Below, in pieces: positions 1 to 12,080 of a stretch of 64,000 bases of DNA. Source of the DNA: Beroe forskalii (taxonomy: Eukaryota > Ctenophora > Nuda > Beroida > Beroidae); assembly GCA_011033025.1 (NCBI GenBank), contig WFMF01000137.1, positions 310,001 to 374,000 of the forward strand, written 5' to 3'. The notes below the pieces were generated by a model. That model did no database searches, was not told the origin of the DNA, and worked only from the letters and a program-made list of their open reading frames with translations. Position 1 is the stretch's first letter. Every line of letters begins with the position of its first letter. The translations under genes and the position numbers were made by a program.

Positions 1-540
1 TATAGATGAAGTACACTGTACACACTGCCTAATATCGCTGATCACCGGAGAAGCAGAGGCACATACAGGTCAATAGCTTGTTATTATAAGACATTGTTTG
101 AACATGGAATGCGTTACACCTTCCAGTTTGCGCCTCACTGCCTCTTCAGTTCTTAGTTTTTACGCAAACTTCAATGTGCAGGATCCATAGGCGGTAGGCC
201 ATGGCCATAGTCCATACTTAACTGAAACAAAGATCAATCATGTTTGTTCCAAGGCAAAATACTACCCTTTCCATAATAGGTACAATTACCTCTACGTACA
301 TTCTTGCCTTGCCGATGAATACCTTCTGAAATACTGAGCAATTGACATCTGCTAAACGAGCAATTGGAATACTAAATGCTGGAAATTTGTCTTTTCGAGA
401 TGCAATCATTAATTTTAGGTAAGATCTGACTTCAGCCAAATACCATCCTTTCCCCCAATGCTATGGAAGGGGAAATGATCTCATGATTTGATTATATCAT
501 TGATTATCTATGAGATGATTGCTTGATTTAGCACTTAAAC
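1..540. other. No gene recognised
   Basis: AT-rich sequence with only short reading frames and no recognisable domain or repeat. Confidence 0.6.
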
Positions 541-684
541 CAAATTCTGCTGGATTTACGAACTATAAAACCTTCGTAAGTACAGCTTGAGGTGCACTTA
601 CGAACTTTTTACCCGAGTTACGAACTAACTTAAGAAGATCGTAGGAGTTACGAAGACTTTAAGAGTCACGTGACTTATTATCTG

Positions 685-3523
685 GGGGGGGGGGTAAGGC
701 AAACTTTGGCAAACTTAGGCAAATGCTTCCACTTTTTTTTCAGTTTGCCAAAAAAAGTGTTTGCCAAAGTTTGCCATAGTTTGCCAAAGTTTGCCAAAAT
801 TTGCCAAAGTTTGCCAAAAATACCCCAAAAATTTTGTTATTTCTGATTTATTGTCCACAGTGCATGCAGGACGTGTGCATAATGATTTGAGTGAGCTGAA
901 TCGATTTCCAATGCTTAATTTTCATTCAGACCTTCCCCTTCAAGGCTTTACTGGTTTCACGTCTGGACATTCCCTCTGCAAGCCTCGCTTTGTTTACAAA
1001 AAGGTATTCTAAAGGACCCTGGTTAGAATTTTTGAGAACCTTTTAGTTCAAGAAAAGACATGTTTATAATTATCAAGAATGGATCCATGTGTCTACTATC
1101 TACTACAGTACATCCGATAATGTGTCTTTGGCAAAATTGTACCACAGGAATATGACCAAAATTAGCATCCATGGAGGCTGAATGGAGGCTAATTTCAAAA
1201 ATAAGCCTCTGCAACCATTAGCCTCCATGGACATGGAGGCTAATGATTGCAAAAGGCAGGCTAATTTTCGAAAAATAGCCTCCTGTGGAGGCTAATTAGC
1301 CTCCATAAGCCTCCACTCAGCCTCCATGGAGGTGAAATTTTGGTTTATCCTCCACTGAAGCTTTTTTTAGCCTTGGACACAGAAACTGAATCATAACATT
1401 TTCGTATAAACTAAAGCTTTAATATGGAGGCTAAAATTTCGTGCTGAAGCTGGTAAAATGCGCACTAATTTCTTAATTTTAAAAGCAGTTTATAGATTCA
1501 AACTTTCAGACAGCTCCAACTATCCTCCACTCAGCTTCCACTAGGTTCCACTCAGCCTCCACTAGCATCTGCTCAGCCTCCACTAGGCTCCACTCAGCCT
1601 CCACTAGTCCACTAGGCTCCACACAGCCTCCACTAGGCTCCACTCAGCTTCCCCTAGACTCCACTCAGCCTCCACTAGCCTCCACTAGGCTCCACTCAGC
1701 CTCCACTAGTCCACTAGGCTCCACTCAGCCTCCACTAGGCTCCACTCAGCCTCCACTAGGCTCCACACAGCCTCCACTAGGCTCCACACAGCCTCCACTA
1801 GGCTCCATTCAGCCTCCACTCAGCCTCCACTGGACCACTAGGCTCCACACAGCCTCCACTCGGCACCACGCAGCCTCGAATAGTCTCCACTAGGCTCCAT
1901 TCTCCCTCCACTAGGCTCCACTCAGCTTCCCCTAGACTCCACTCAGCCTCCACTAGGCTCCACTCAGCCTCCACTAGTCCACTAGGCTCCACTCAGCCTC
2001 CACTAGGCTCCACTCAGCCTCCACTAGGCTCCACACAGCCACCATTAGGCTCCATATAGCCTCCACTTCTAGGTGACACCCAGCCTCCACTAGACTCCAC
2101 GCAGCCTCCACTAGCCTCCACTCAGCCTCCACTAGGCTCCACTCAGCCTCCACTAGTCCACTAGGCTCCACTCAGCCTCCACTAGGCTCCACACAGCCTC
2201 CACTAGGCTCCATTCAGCCTCCACTAGGCTCCACTCAGCCTCCAATGGACCACAAGGCTCCACACAGCCTCCACTGACCACTAGCCTCCACTCAGCCTCC
2301 ATTAGGCTCCACACAGCCACCATTAGGCTCCATATAGCCTCTTCTAGGCGACACCCAGCCTCCACTAGGCTCCACTCAGCCTCCACCACGCTCCAAACAG
2401 TGTCCACTCGGCTCCACTCAGTCTCCAGTAGGCTCCACTCAGCGTTCTCTCAGTCTAGTCCCCACTCAGTCTCTACTTGGCTAATTGGCTCCATTCAGCC
2501 TCCACTAGGCTCCACCCAGCCTCCACTAGGCTCCACTCAGCTTCCACTAGGCTCCACTCAGCTTCCACTAGACTCCACTCAGCCTCCACTGACCACTAGC
2601 TTCCACTCAGCCTCCATTAGGCTCCAAAAAGCCACCATTAGGCACCATATAGCCTCTTCTAGGCGACACCCAGCCTCCACCAGGCTCCACTCAGCCTCCA
2701 CCACGCTCCAAACAGCCTCCACTTGGCTCCACTCAGTCTCCAGTAGGCTCCAATCAGCCTCCACTAGGCTCCACCCAGCCTCCATTAGGTTCTATTCAGC
2801 ATTCAGCCTCAACTAGGCTCCAATCGGCCTCAGCTCCACTCAGCGTTCTTTTAGCTTCCACTAGTCCCCACTCAGTCTCTACTTGGCTCCATTCAGCCTC
2901 CACTATACAACAATAGCCTCCACTCGGCTCCAGTCTCCACACAGCCTCCACTAGGCGTCACACAGCCTCCACTAGGCTCCACCCAACCTCCACTAGGCTC
3001 CACTCAGCCTCCACTAGGCTCCATTCAGTCTCCACTAGGCAAATAATATTCTCAACAACGTTATGTCGGGTTATGTTGCAGGAATCCATGGAAACTGGTC
3101 AGTGGTCCTGGTGGGGCCTTACTATTGATTTTAGGCTGCTGGAACAGCGTGGATGCTTCGGTTTTAAAGGCTTCAACTGTTTGATCGGACTACTTAGTAC
3201 TTAAATGCATAAGACTTAAATTAAGAGGTAATGAAATACCGTATTTTTTACTGCAGTCTCCTACTCTATTCAATGTGGATGTGATCTCTGCTACAGCTTC
3301 TGGATAACGTCAAAATGTGAAACTGACCTTGGGAATCGATTCAGCATCGTTGAAAAGCATATTATGGGTACCTAAAGTGTTGCCAAAGTGCTCAAAAATG
3401 TGTTTTATTTTTGGCAAACTTTGGCAAACTTTGGCAAATGCTTCCACTTTTTTTGGAGTTTGCCAAATAAAGTGTTAGCCAAAGTTTGTCATAGTTTGCC
3501 AAAGTTTGCCTTACCCCCGCCCC
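685..3523 (+). mobile_element. Non-autonomous TIR element with GCCTCC minisatellite, copy 1
   Basis: This is the same family as 32180-34977, in opposite orientation, 2.84 kb. The flanking duplication is TATCTG (679-684 and 3524-3529). Ends are G-rich, followed by repeated GCAAACTTTG units; the right end is the reversed form. Unique-looking internal segments (for example 840-1160 and 3050-3370) match the second copy closely. It carries no protein-coding capacity. Confidence 0.82.
1500..3045 (+). repeat. 21-bp minisatellite, unit CTCCACTCAGCCTCCACTAG plus G
   Basis: Dozens of diverged 21-bp units lie in copy 1 of the TIR element. Because 21 is a multiple of three, the minus strand gives apparent proteins of the heptad VEAEWSL; these are by-products of the repeat, not genes. 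Higher-order duplicated blocks are visible (1560-1760 against 1980-2180). Confidence 0.95.
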
Positions 3524-3725
3524 TATCTGCCGATTAAAGTAGTCACGCGGGAGATTTACGAAGACAAAAAATAGAAGTTCGTAACTCAGTTGAGAAGATC
3601 GTAACTTTTGAGATAAGAAGATTGTAAACTAAGTTCGTGTGAGCCACCATGCATTTCATTCGTAACTTCATGCATTTCCTTCGTAACAAAGTTCGTAAGT
3701 GCACTCCAAATGTTTCGTGACAGAG

Positions 3726-4256
3726 CTCCTGACCGGATTGAACATTAATTTTATTGTGTCATATAGTGCATTATGCTATGAGATAATTCGATAGGTCAGG
3801 AATGACAGCTCCCGCGACGTAAGTGATACAGAATTTAAACTTTAAAGGGTCCAAAGGTGATAAGGTAAGAACTTCTTAGGTTTCCTAGTTCAAGCCAAAA
3901 AATGCTGCTGCTCTAAGGTAACTGATTGATCATTCGTCGACTGACCTTCTCATTATCTTTTTATTCATAGTAGCTTATAGGACCTATTTATTTTTTATCA
4001 TTTCATAAATATATCAGAAGACATGACCTAGGGCTGTATTCTGCCTCAGTATTTAGATAGATAAATTTTAAATTCTTTTTAGTTAGATAGATCTTTGAAA
4101 TTTAAACAATTTTCGACCAAACTTTTAACCGAATTTTAACCGAATCCTGACTCAGGGTTTACTTCATTTGTTATTTAATAATTGAGTTTTAGTATTTGTT
4201 TACTGATAGCTTTTTATGGGCACCTAAATATCTATTTATTTATCTTACGGCCCCTA
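3726..4256. other. No gene recognised
   Basis: AT-rich spacer between the palindromic element and the small MITE. Nothing recognisable was seen. Confidence 0.55.
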
Positions 4257-4258
4257 TA

Positions 4259-4416
4259 TCAGGGCGCTGACAAGCGCCCGCAGCCACGGAAAAAACCCGA
4301 GGGCATCCGAAAGTCAGCTGGCCAGACACTCCTAACATGCCAGTAGTACCAGCATGAAGTGCTAAAAGTGGTAGCGGAACCGTTTTTCAAGTATTGAAAA
4401 ATATGTTTGCCAGCGC
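4259..4416 (+). mobile_element. Short TIR element (MITE), copy 1
   Basis: It begins TCAGGGCGCTGACAAGCGCC and ends TTTGCCAGCGC, so GCGCTGRCAA is inverted at the ends. The interior (AGTACCAGCATGAAGTGC, then TATTGAAAAATA) matches the longer copy at 12081-12316. It is non-coding. Confidence 0.7.
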
Positions 4417-4612
4417 CTATTATATAAAAATACAGTAAATCGCGAAAATCGCGATTTTCGAGTCGCGCTTTCAACCTGTTAATTTGATCCGTTAGTCACG
4501 AAAATTTGCACAGACATATTCCATGACATGAATAACAAACCCTGTAAATTTCATGAAAATCGACCGCGTCGTTTTCTTACAATAAATTATCAAAAAACGC
4601 TATTTTATCAAA

Positions 4613-5887
4613 AATTAGAACATGGACTACGATGACCCGACCCAACTCGATGATAAAAATTGAGTTTGAGTGTTCTCGAGAACCATAAAAGATAGAATCA
4701 TAATCTAAACGGCATAATATGAAACTTCAGAATGGTGTGCGTGGACTAGGCCATATCAAATTTTAAAATGACAATTCCTTAATTGGTTAATTGGCCAATT
4801 AAAGTAATTATCGCCTATAACTGAAAAAGTAAGAACGATAGCGACTTAATTTCTAAGGCATCAGTAACTTACGTCGAAATTACGATTTATTCGTTTAATC
4901 TTAGTACCGGTGGCCCGCCGCTTAATTAGTTAATTGGCTAATTAAAGTAATTATCGCCTATAACTCAAAAAGTAAGAATCATAGCGACTTAATTTCTACG
5001 GCTCGAGTAACTAACGTCGAAATTACGAATTGTTCGTTTAATCTAAGTACCGGTTGCCCGCCACTTAATTAGTTTATTGGCCAATTTAAGTAATTATCGC
5101 CTATAACTCAAAAAAGTAAGAATGATAGCGACTTAATTTCTACGGCACGAGTAACTTTACGTCGAAATAACGATTTATTCGTTTAATCTAAGTACCGGTT
5201 GCCTGCTGCTTAATTAGTTAATTGACCAATTAAAGTAATTATCGCATATAACTCAAAAAGTAAAAATGTTAGCGTCTCAATTTCAATGGCATCATCAATT
5301 TAAGCCAAATCAAAAATTAGAACATGGACTACGATGACCCGACCCAACTCGATGATAAAAATTGAGTTTGAGTGTTCTCGAGAACTATAAAAGATAGAAT
5401 TATAATCTTAACGGCATTGAAACTTCAGAATAGTGTGCGTGCACTAAGCCATATTAGATTTTAAAATGACAATTCCTTAATTGGTTAATTGGCCAATTAA
5501 AGTAATTATCGTGTATAACTCAAAAAGTAGAAATGATAGCGTCTGAATTCCAACTACATCATTAACTAACGTCGAAATTACGATTTATTCGTTTAATTTA
5601 AGTACCGGTTGCTAACCGCTTAATTAATTAATTGGCCAATTAAGGTAATTATCGCCTATAACTGAAAAAGTAAGAATGATAGCGACTTAATTCCAACGAC
5701 ATCACTAACTAAAGCCAAAATTACGATTTGTACGTCTTATTCAAGTACCAGTTGCCCGCCGCTTAATTAGTTAATTGGCCAATTAAGGTAATTATCGCCT
5801 ATAACTCAAAAAGTAAGAATGATAGCGACTTAATTCCAACGACATCACTGAATAAAGCCAAAATTACGATTTGTACGTCTTATTTAA
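4613..5887 (+). repeat. AT-rich satellite, ~143-bp unit with higher-order structure
   Basis: Units contain TTAATTGGCCAATTAA, then TAATTATCGCCTATAACT, GATAGCGACTTAATT and AAGTACCGGTTGCC, repeating about every 143 bp (near 4779, 4922, 5064 and 5209, then 5484, 5621 and 5765). A separate ~155-bp block (4613-4770) recurs at 5311-5465, giving a higher-order period near 700 bp. The array resumes at 9564, after the TTAA element. Confidence 0.9.
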
Positions 5888-6067
5888 GGGGGCAGGGGGG
5901 TCTTAAGGGTGTCCATGGCCAAAATCGAGTTTTTGGCTAGAAATGATAGAGCATCATAGCTACCAGAAAAACTTTACAGAATGAAAAAATCTTGTTCCTA
6001 GCCTGAGTTATGCGATTTTCAAAATCGGAATTTGCCTGTACTTACAGTACGCGCGTTGATACTAAAA

Positions 6068-6166
6068 GGTGGAACCACCCGAAACCACCCGAAACCACCC
6101 AACCCACCCGAAACCACCCCCGAAACCACCCAATATAGCCCGAAACCACCCGAAACCAAAAGAGAA
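6068..6166 (+). repeat. GAAACCACCC minisatellite (left block)
   Basis: A short array of 10-11-bp units, complementary in orientation to the larger GGGTGGTTTCG block at 8230-8980. Both blocks end in the same GGTGGAACCACC-type sequence next to ACTAAAAGG, forming the inner inverted repeat of the TTAA element. Confidence 0.9.
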
Positions 6167-7278
6167 ACCGAAAGAGAAAAGGAGCAAAGGTGCTTTGAAC
6201 TTTTGAAAACCATGCGCGGACCGTGGTAACACTTTTTTGACCCAAAATGTTCTTAAAACAACACTATCTCTTATGATGATTGCATCACTTTACTTGAGCC
6301 CGGATGTGCAAATTCTGATTCATTAAAACATTCAAAATATCTTTCACAACGAAACATCTGATATTTGTTTGAAATGATGGAAGATTTTGCCGAGGGTAAC
6401 ATCGCGCACAAATAGTAAGTCCCACACGAACAATATGCCCCTGACACTGTCAGTAACAGTAACAATTCTTGCGCCTATTTTTCGCGCGCGACGCATAACA
6501 AGCCCGGGCAAGTTCAGCGGCAGTTAGGGAAATATCGTGAATGTGTCATTGGTTGCGTAAGAATCCTTCATTTCGTTGCATTACAGTACTTTCATTGCTC
6601 AGACGGCCCGTGCACTTATATTCACCTTTTTGCATGTTATTCGACCGTACGTTCATCTTATTCATCTTATTCACCTTTATGAAAATGTTCAAATACTACA
6701 TTCCAACATCATATTTTGTTGTTTATGTTACTTTATATATAATCACGTGGGCGGTGGGACTATAGAAATCCCCACAATGTACACTTACAGACGTGTATCA
6801 AATGTTACTTGTGTATTGTGCAATGATAAGTTATTACAGGCAGCCCTTGAATTGTATGTCGGGTAATACGGACATGGTATCGAGGTTTTGGCAATTAACT
6901 AATTAAGAAACAGCGCATGTAATTGTATCAAAATAAAAAACTATACCTAACGAGTGGACGAGTTTTTGTGTGATATTTCATCTCTTTTGCAAGCCGCTCT
7001 TTGATTTTCAGCATGATCCAATAACTTATATTTCAACACGGCCGTTGATATAAATTTCGGATTTCAGACGTCTCACAATCTCTGGTCTATGACTACGTAA
7101 TATTTGAGAATTTGCAGAGCTTTATGCCACTACTTCCATGCAATTGTGCTCGTAAACGTAATCCATGCACATTGCACGTGGCACATGATCAGTTCATGAT
7201 TCATCATTGCATGTGATCATTAAATTTCGGAAAGTTACCAAATTTCCTCATTTTATTTGGTAACAGAGCTATACATCA

Positions 7279-8079
7279 TCTTATATATAAAGTAAAGTCA
7301 CACGTGAATAATGTTTGTCTGTAATTCCGTATACAATTAAATTTGAGCTTGCCAAGAAGATATCAAGAGAAACGAAGGCAAAAGCGAGAAAAGAGGCGCC
7401 GTTGCTATGGAAACCAATTTTTGTGCACGTGCAGATTATAATCAGTTCTTTGCGAGTGCTTCCTATTACGCTACTACTGTTAAATGTTGTGCTTCAGTTT
7501 TTCAAAATTTGACGGTTTTTTACTTCGAAGTCAAGATCTCAAGATGGAGAAAGGACATAACTTGAATAACGGAGGATATTTCAGATGAATTGTTTTCTGT
7601 GGCAGAGTTTGGCAGATAATCAATGCTAAGTCGGTGATAACAATAGTAACTATAGTTTCGAAATTAGCCGTTTAGTTTACAAAAGTGTACAATTAGTACA
7701 ATTCAATCGAGTCGAATATAGGTGTAACAGATAACGAAGACAGTTCCTGGCCTGGATTAATGTAAACAAAACGGTCCAATGTCAGTATCAGTATGAGAAT
7801 TGACATAGACTTCTGGAAATCAAAACGGAACGCTGGAACAAAACTCACATAGTTTAGCATAACTAACACTAACCGACGCCGTTCAATTTTCCACTCTGCT
7901 CCTTCATAAAATTGAATAATGATTTAATTGATTTCGTTACGAATAACCAATGATCTAAATAGAACTTTTAATGCGGTAAGAAGTATCCAATCAATTTGAA
8001 TGGTAGTTTTTGAAATATGCGAACGAGGTGCTGCGTAGCTGTGTGATCTGTGTATATGCAGACCCAACGGGCCTGCTAG
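7279..8079 (+). mobile_element. Non-autonomous Helitron (intact ends)
   Basis: The 5' end reads TCTTATATATAAAG and the 3' end CTAG. The host A lies before and T after, as expected for Helitron insertion between A and T without target duplication. Immediately before CTAG, GCAGACCCAACGGGCCTGC forms a hairpin (GCAG/CTGC and CCC/GGG), the usual Helitron 3' signal. About 0.8 kb, no Rep/helicase. Nested inside the TTAA element. Related 3' ends occur at 11366 and 12080. Confidence 0.85.
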
Positions 8080-8229
8080 TATTACTATATAATGGAGATT
8101 GGAGTAATGGTACCTACACACTAAGTTAACGTAAAATCGAGTATCAAAATGTACATATCGGAGGAGAATGATTGATATGATCACAATTGCCAGTTTAGAA
8201 ACCGTCAGTCCACCATAACCCAAAATTCA

Positions 8230-8985
8230 TCGTTTGGGTGGTTTCGGATTGTTGTGGGTTGTTTTGGGTTGTTTCGGGCTGTTTCGAAACCATACGAAAC
8301 AGCACAAAGTGCATAATTCATATTTTCTGTGGAATTGGCTGGTTTCAGGTGGTTTCAATACCCCAATTTACGCAAAAAATTTCGAAACTAGCGCAAAATG
8401 AACCAAAATTTTACTTAAATTTGAACTTACCGAAACCACCCGAACCCACCCAGAATATGGTTTTTGGATAGTTTCAAGTGGGTTGGGTCGTTTTGGGTCA
8501 TTTTGGTGGTTAGAATTCCCCAATTTATGCAAAAATTTTGAAACGAGCCAAAATGTTACCTTTGTTTGGAACTACCCGAAACGACCCAACCCACCGAACC
8601 AACCCAAAATATGAATTTTGGGTGGTTTCGGGTGGTTTCGGGTGGTTTTGGGTGGTTTCGGGTGGTTTCGGGTGGTTTCGGTGCTTTAAGTTCCCCAATT
8701 TATGCTAAAATTTCGAAACCATCCCGAAACCAGCCCGAAACCAGCCCGAAACGACCCAAAAATTTTACTTAAATGTGGTGACCGAAACCACGAAACCACC
8801 CAAACCGCCCAACCCACCGTTGGCTGGGTTGGGTGGGTTGGGTGGTTTCGGGTGGTTGGGTGGTTTCGGGTGGTTTCGGGTGGTTTCAGGTGGTTTCGGG
8901 TGGTTTCGGAGTTATGTTGGGTGGTTTCGGGGGTGGTTTCGGGTGGGTTGGGTGGTTTCGGGTGGTTTCGGGTGGTTCCACCTTT
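8230..8985 (+). repeat. GGGTGGTTTCG minisatellite (right block)
   Basis: A long, partly rearranged array of GGGTGGTTTCG units with local inversions to CGAAACCACCC (8430-8450, 8570-8610, 8715-8760, 8785-8812). The local inversions make short hairpins. Long apparent reading frames here are repeat artefacts. Confidence 0.9.
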
Positions 8986-8996
8986 TAGTATCAACG

Positions 8997-9407
8997 ACAG
9001 TACGCGTGCGAAATTCAATCGCGATTTGCCGAAAATGATCTTAAAAATCTATCTCCTCCTACATTTTTTGGAGAATCATCCTGAAACTTTCCAGATATGT
9101 TCTAGGGATTAAAATAAAGAAATTTGTTTAGTAGATTTTTGATTTAGGCCTTAGAACCGAAAATATTCGATTTTGAAATTTCGAGGTGCCAAATTTTGAT
9201 GATTTTTGGCAGGTTCGAAATTTCAAAATCGAATATTTTCGGTTCTAAGGCCTAAATCAAAAATCTACTAAACAAATTTCTTTATTTTAATCCCTAGAAC
9301 ATATCTGGAAAGTTTCAGGATGATTCTCCCTAAAATGTAGTATAGGAGGAGATAGATTTTTAAGATCATTTTCGGCAAATCGCGATTGAATTTCGCACGC
9401 GTACTGT
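8997..9407. repeat. 0.4-kb near-perfect hairpin
   Basis: Arms of about 200 bp (8997-9196 and 9212-9407) are inverted with few mismatches around a short loop near 9204. The arm begins ACAGTACGCGTGCG and its mate ends CGCACGCGTACTGT. It lies next to the right end of the TTAA element. A transcript would form one long duplex RNA. Confidence 0.93.
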
Positions 9408-9563
9408 AATTACAGGCAAATTCCGATTTTGAAAATCGCATAACTCAGGCTAGGAACAAAATTTTTTCATTCTGTAAAGTTTTTCTGGAAGCTATGATGC
9501 TCTATCATTTCTAGCCAAAAACTCGATTTTGGCCATCGACACCCTGAAGACCCCCCTGCCCCC

Positions 9564-9650
9564 TTAAGTACCAGTTGCCTGCCGCTTAATTATTTAATTG
9601 GCCAATTAAAGTAATTATCGCCTATAACTGAAGAAGTAAGAAAAAGTAAG
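9564..9650 (+). repeat. Satellite remnant right of the TTAA element
   Basis: Continuation of the ~143-bp satellite (AAGTACCAGTTGCC, TTAATTGGCCAATTAA, TAATTATCGCCTATAACT), split from 5887 by the insertion. Confidence 0.88.
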
Positions 9651-11284
9651 GATCTGTTGAACTTTGAAGTCTTAACGTTACTTTAGTCTAAATTATTTTG
9701 ATATTTAATACTTTCATGATTGTTATCTGCTTTCATGTTGAAAATGGCTTTTCATTGATATGGGAAACTGGTATCGGGTTTTACGGGAAATTAGGCCGGT
9801 CACTACTCTGGTTTTAACGTTACCCTGATAAGCGGTGAGAGCCGCCTCATCTAATTATTCAGGACTCAGGTGCGTCAAACTGGTTAAATAAATTTTAAAC
9901 GGAGTATGAATACTTAAGTTTGCGATTTTACCTGTTTTATTCAGTTTTTATATACACCTTCAATTAGCTTATTCCAGACTACTAATCTCTTCCTTTCAAT
10001 GTCTCAAAGCACCCTTAACTACTCGAGTCCAAAATAAATAGCCGCTTAGATACGCGGGCAGAGCTGAAGAAAACTGTTCCAGTAGGTACTTGCAAGATGA
10101 AGTTCCTCACAGAGTTACAGTACTTACATAGTTAGAGTATGTACTTCACTATAGTACTCTAAACCTCCAGCAGACGCTCCATGTGACATTTTAATTGTTT
10201 TACCATCTGGGAAAATACTGAAATTTGTTCCGAAGATTTCCTAAGAAGTGGTAACTAAATCATTTTAATTTCTTGATTCCTCAACCAAACTTTGGAACAA
10301 ATTGCAATGATAGAATGATGTTTGTTGAAATGCAACACGTTTTTATCAATTTGTGTTCCGATCACATACTATTAAACATACTATTAAACAGTGAAACTCA
10401 GGTGATAGAAGCTTCTGACAGCTCTCTTTTATACCCGCAATCTCTCGTTTTTCCTAGCTGTTTGGCGTATCACCAAATATTGTACATATAACTCAAATAT
10501 TAGCCTATTTTAATCCCAAATTTTGTTAGTGAAATTTTTAACCCAATCCCCATCAAATCCTAATTTCAACATTTCAGTGTGCTTGTTAAGAGAATTAATA
10601 TCTTTGATTACATTGCCAATGTACAATATGAACAAAATTACAATTGTTTAAAAATTGTTTACTATTAAACAGTGAAACAGTTACGGTAAGTGGTCCATTG
10701 CAAGCCCTTATAAAATTTGACGATTAATCAATATTCATATTTCACGGGTTTCCACTGTCAGAGTGTCAGAGCAAATGTTGTCCTATCCATGAAATCCATT
10801 TAAGAGTATATAGAGTATACATAATTCTTTGAAATGCCGAGGGTGTGGGTGTGGAAAGGACGAAACAGAAAACTGTTCCTTGTTCTTTTGTTGTAGATTA
10901 TGAAGCTGTAAGATAATCCAAAGCAACTCAAGGGCAGCATTGAGATGCATATTTGTACAGATTGGACCAGGCAAAGCCGACTTTGATATAATGCACAATA
11001 CGCTTAGAAAGGATGATAGATCATGCAGAATATTAGCCTGCATTAACATCTTATCTCTAATATAATTTCGCAACCTCTGTATTATTATCATCATTATGTA
11101 CGTCGTAACGTCTTTTATCCTTTTGTAGACACATTTTGGGGTGCCCACGTGCAGTATGGATATAGGCGCGCGCGTTGCTATGGTTACATATTGCGCACGC
11201 ACGTTCATTTCTGTTTAATACTGTTAGAGTATGTAATGTTGCTGCGTAACTTTTGATGTGATTGGAATTTTTTGACGCGGTAAA
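9651..11284. other. No gene recognised
   Basis: AT-rich sequence with scattered frames of up to 141 codons (10783-11208, minus) that show no recognisable domain. A short ACTATTAAACAGTGAAAC repeat occurs at 10378 and 10662. Confidence 0.5.
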
Positions 11285-11366
11285 AAGTATTTGGTGGATT
11301 TGAATTTTGCGAACGAGGTGCTGCGTAGCAGCGCCGAGTGAGCTGTGTATTTGCAGGCCCTACTAG
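11285..11366 (+). mobile_element. Helitron 3' end, decayed copy
   Basis: Shares GCGAACGAGGTGCTGCGTAG with the 7279-8079 Helitron and ends TACTAG then T. The terminal hairpin is damaged. The 5' boundary was not identified; sequence back to about 10.8 kb may belong to it. Confidence 0.6.
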
Positions 11367-11949
11367 TATTATGTAATTTGGTAAGAGTGTATGGATTTTG
11401 TGTCGGCGTGTGTGTGGCTCATTGTGACATTGTGTCGTCATCATAGATTAGAATGGGAAAACCGTGTGTATGGGCACTGTATCGATGTGTGTGTGTGAAT
11501 TTTGTGTCGGCATGCACGTGCAGAGTGCGGAAAGTGCTTGCGTTGCTATGGTAACATGAGAAGTGTGTGAATTTCATTTCTTGCTTTGTTGATTTTGTTT
11601 CGCTACTCCACTGAATAACTTCCTTATTATAAAGCCAAGATTTAGATTGATTCCGTAGTCCGGTGAGCTGTGCTTGTTGGTCGGTTCTTCCGCCTCGTCT
11701 CTCACATAAAGACTAGCTTATATAACATTAAATTGGAAATTAAATAGTACTGTGTGAGCATCAATTGTCAAACGCAAGGAAACATTTCCAATAGACAGAG
11801 GGTATAAAGCCAACTTTCGTCGTAGTACTTGTGGGTGTCTAAGTGCCTTACCATGGTGAACTCAGTGTAGATCCTTGCTGTACGGCATGATACACAAGGA
11901 ATTGAAACTTAGGGGCTCCGTACAGGACATTGCTTTTGCGACGAATGTG

Positions 11950-12080
11950 ATTATACAGCCAAGATTTAGATTTGGTTCTTATTCGGATTTTTCAATGCGG
12001 TAAAAAAATTTTTTCATTAATTTAAACTGCTTAGGTCTGCGGACGAGACGCTGCGTAGCAGTGCCGAACGGGCATGCTAG
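11950..12080 (+). mobile_element. Helitron 3' end, third copy
   Basis: It contains AATGCGGTAAAAA and GACGCTGCGTAGCAG, then hairpin TGCC/GGCA, then CTAG at 12077-12080 followed by T. An AGCCAAGATTTAGATT block at 11950 also occurs at 11632, suggesting nested or tandem copies. The 5' end is unresolved. Confidence 0.6.

Larger units (their letters stand above)
545..3725. mobile_element. Older TTACGAA-rich inverted-repeat element hosting copy 1
   Basis: Sequence at 550-665 and 3550-3710 is mutually inverted: GTGCACTTACGAAC near 580 against GTTCGTAAGTGCAC near 3690, with several TTACGAA/TTCGTAA units on each side. The minisatellite element sits between them, so this looks like a short palindromic element split by a later insertion. 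Target duplication and exact ends were not resolved. Confidence 0.55.
5888..9563. mobile_element. 3.7-kb foldback-like DNA transposon with TTAA target duplication
   Basis: Ends are perfectly inverted (GGGGGCAGGGGGGTCTT at 5888; its complement ends at 9563), and similarity continues for about 165 bp. TTAA flanks both sides (5884-5887, 9564-9567). Uninterrupted units of the host satellite show a single TTTAAGTACC at this place, confirming insertion and duplication. TTAA targets are typical of piggyBac and Kolobok elements. No transposase frame is seen, so it is non-autonomous. Inside are paired GAAACCACCC arrays, a Helitron and a 0.4-kb hairpin. Confidence 0.88.

Noticed and set aside
1798-2785. 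Minus-strand ORFs encoding VEAEWSL heptads, and their + counterparts at 32923-33703
   Set aside because: They arise from the 21-bp minisatellite; the frame is broken repeatedly, with no start context, domain or exon support.
8686-9112. ORFs of 87-136 codons in the GGGTGGTTTCG array
   Set aside because: Pure repeat translation (WFRVVSGGFG type), open in several frames at once.
10783-11208. 141-codon minus ORF
   Set aside because: No domain recognised; it overlaps Helitron-associated sequence and lacks splice or start support.
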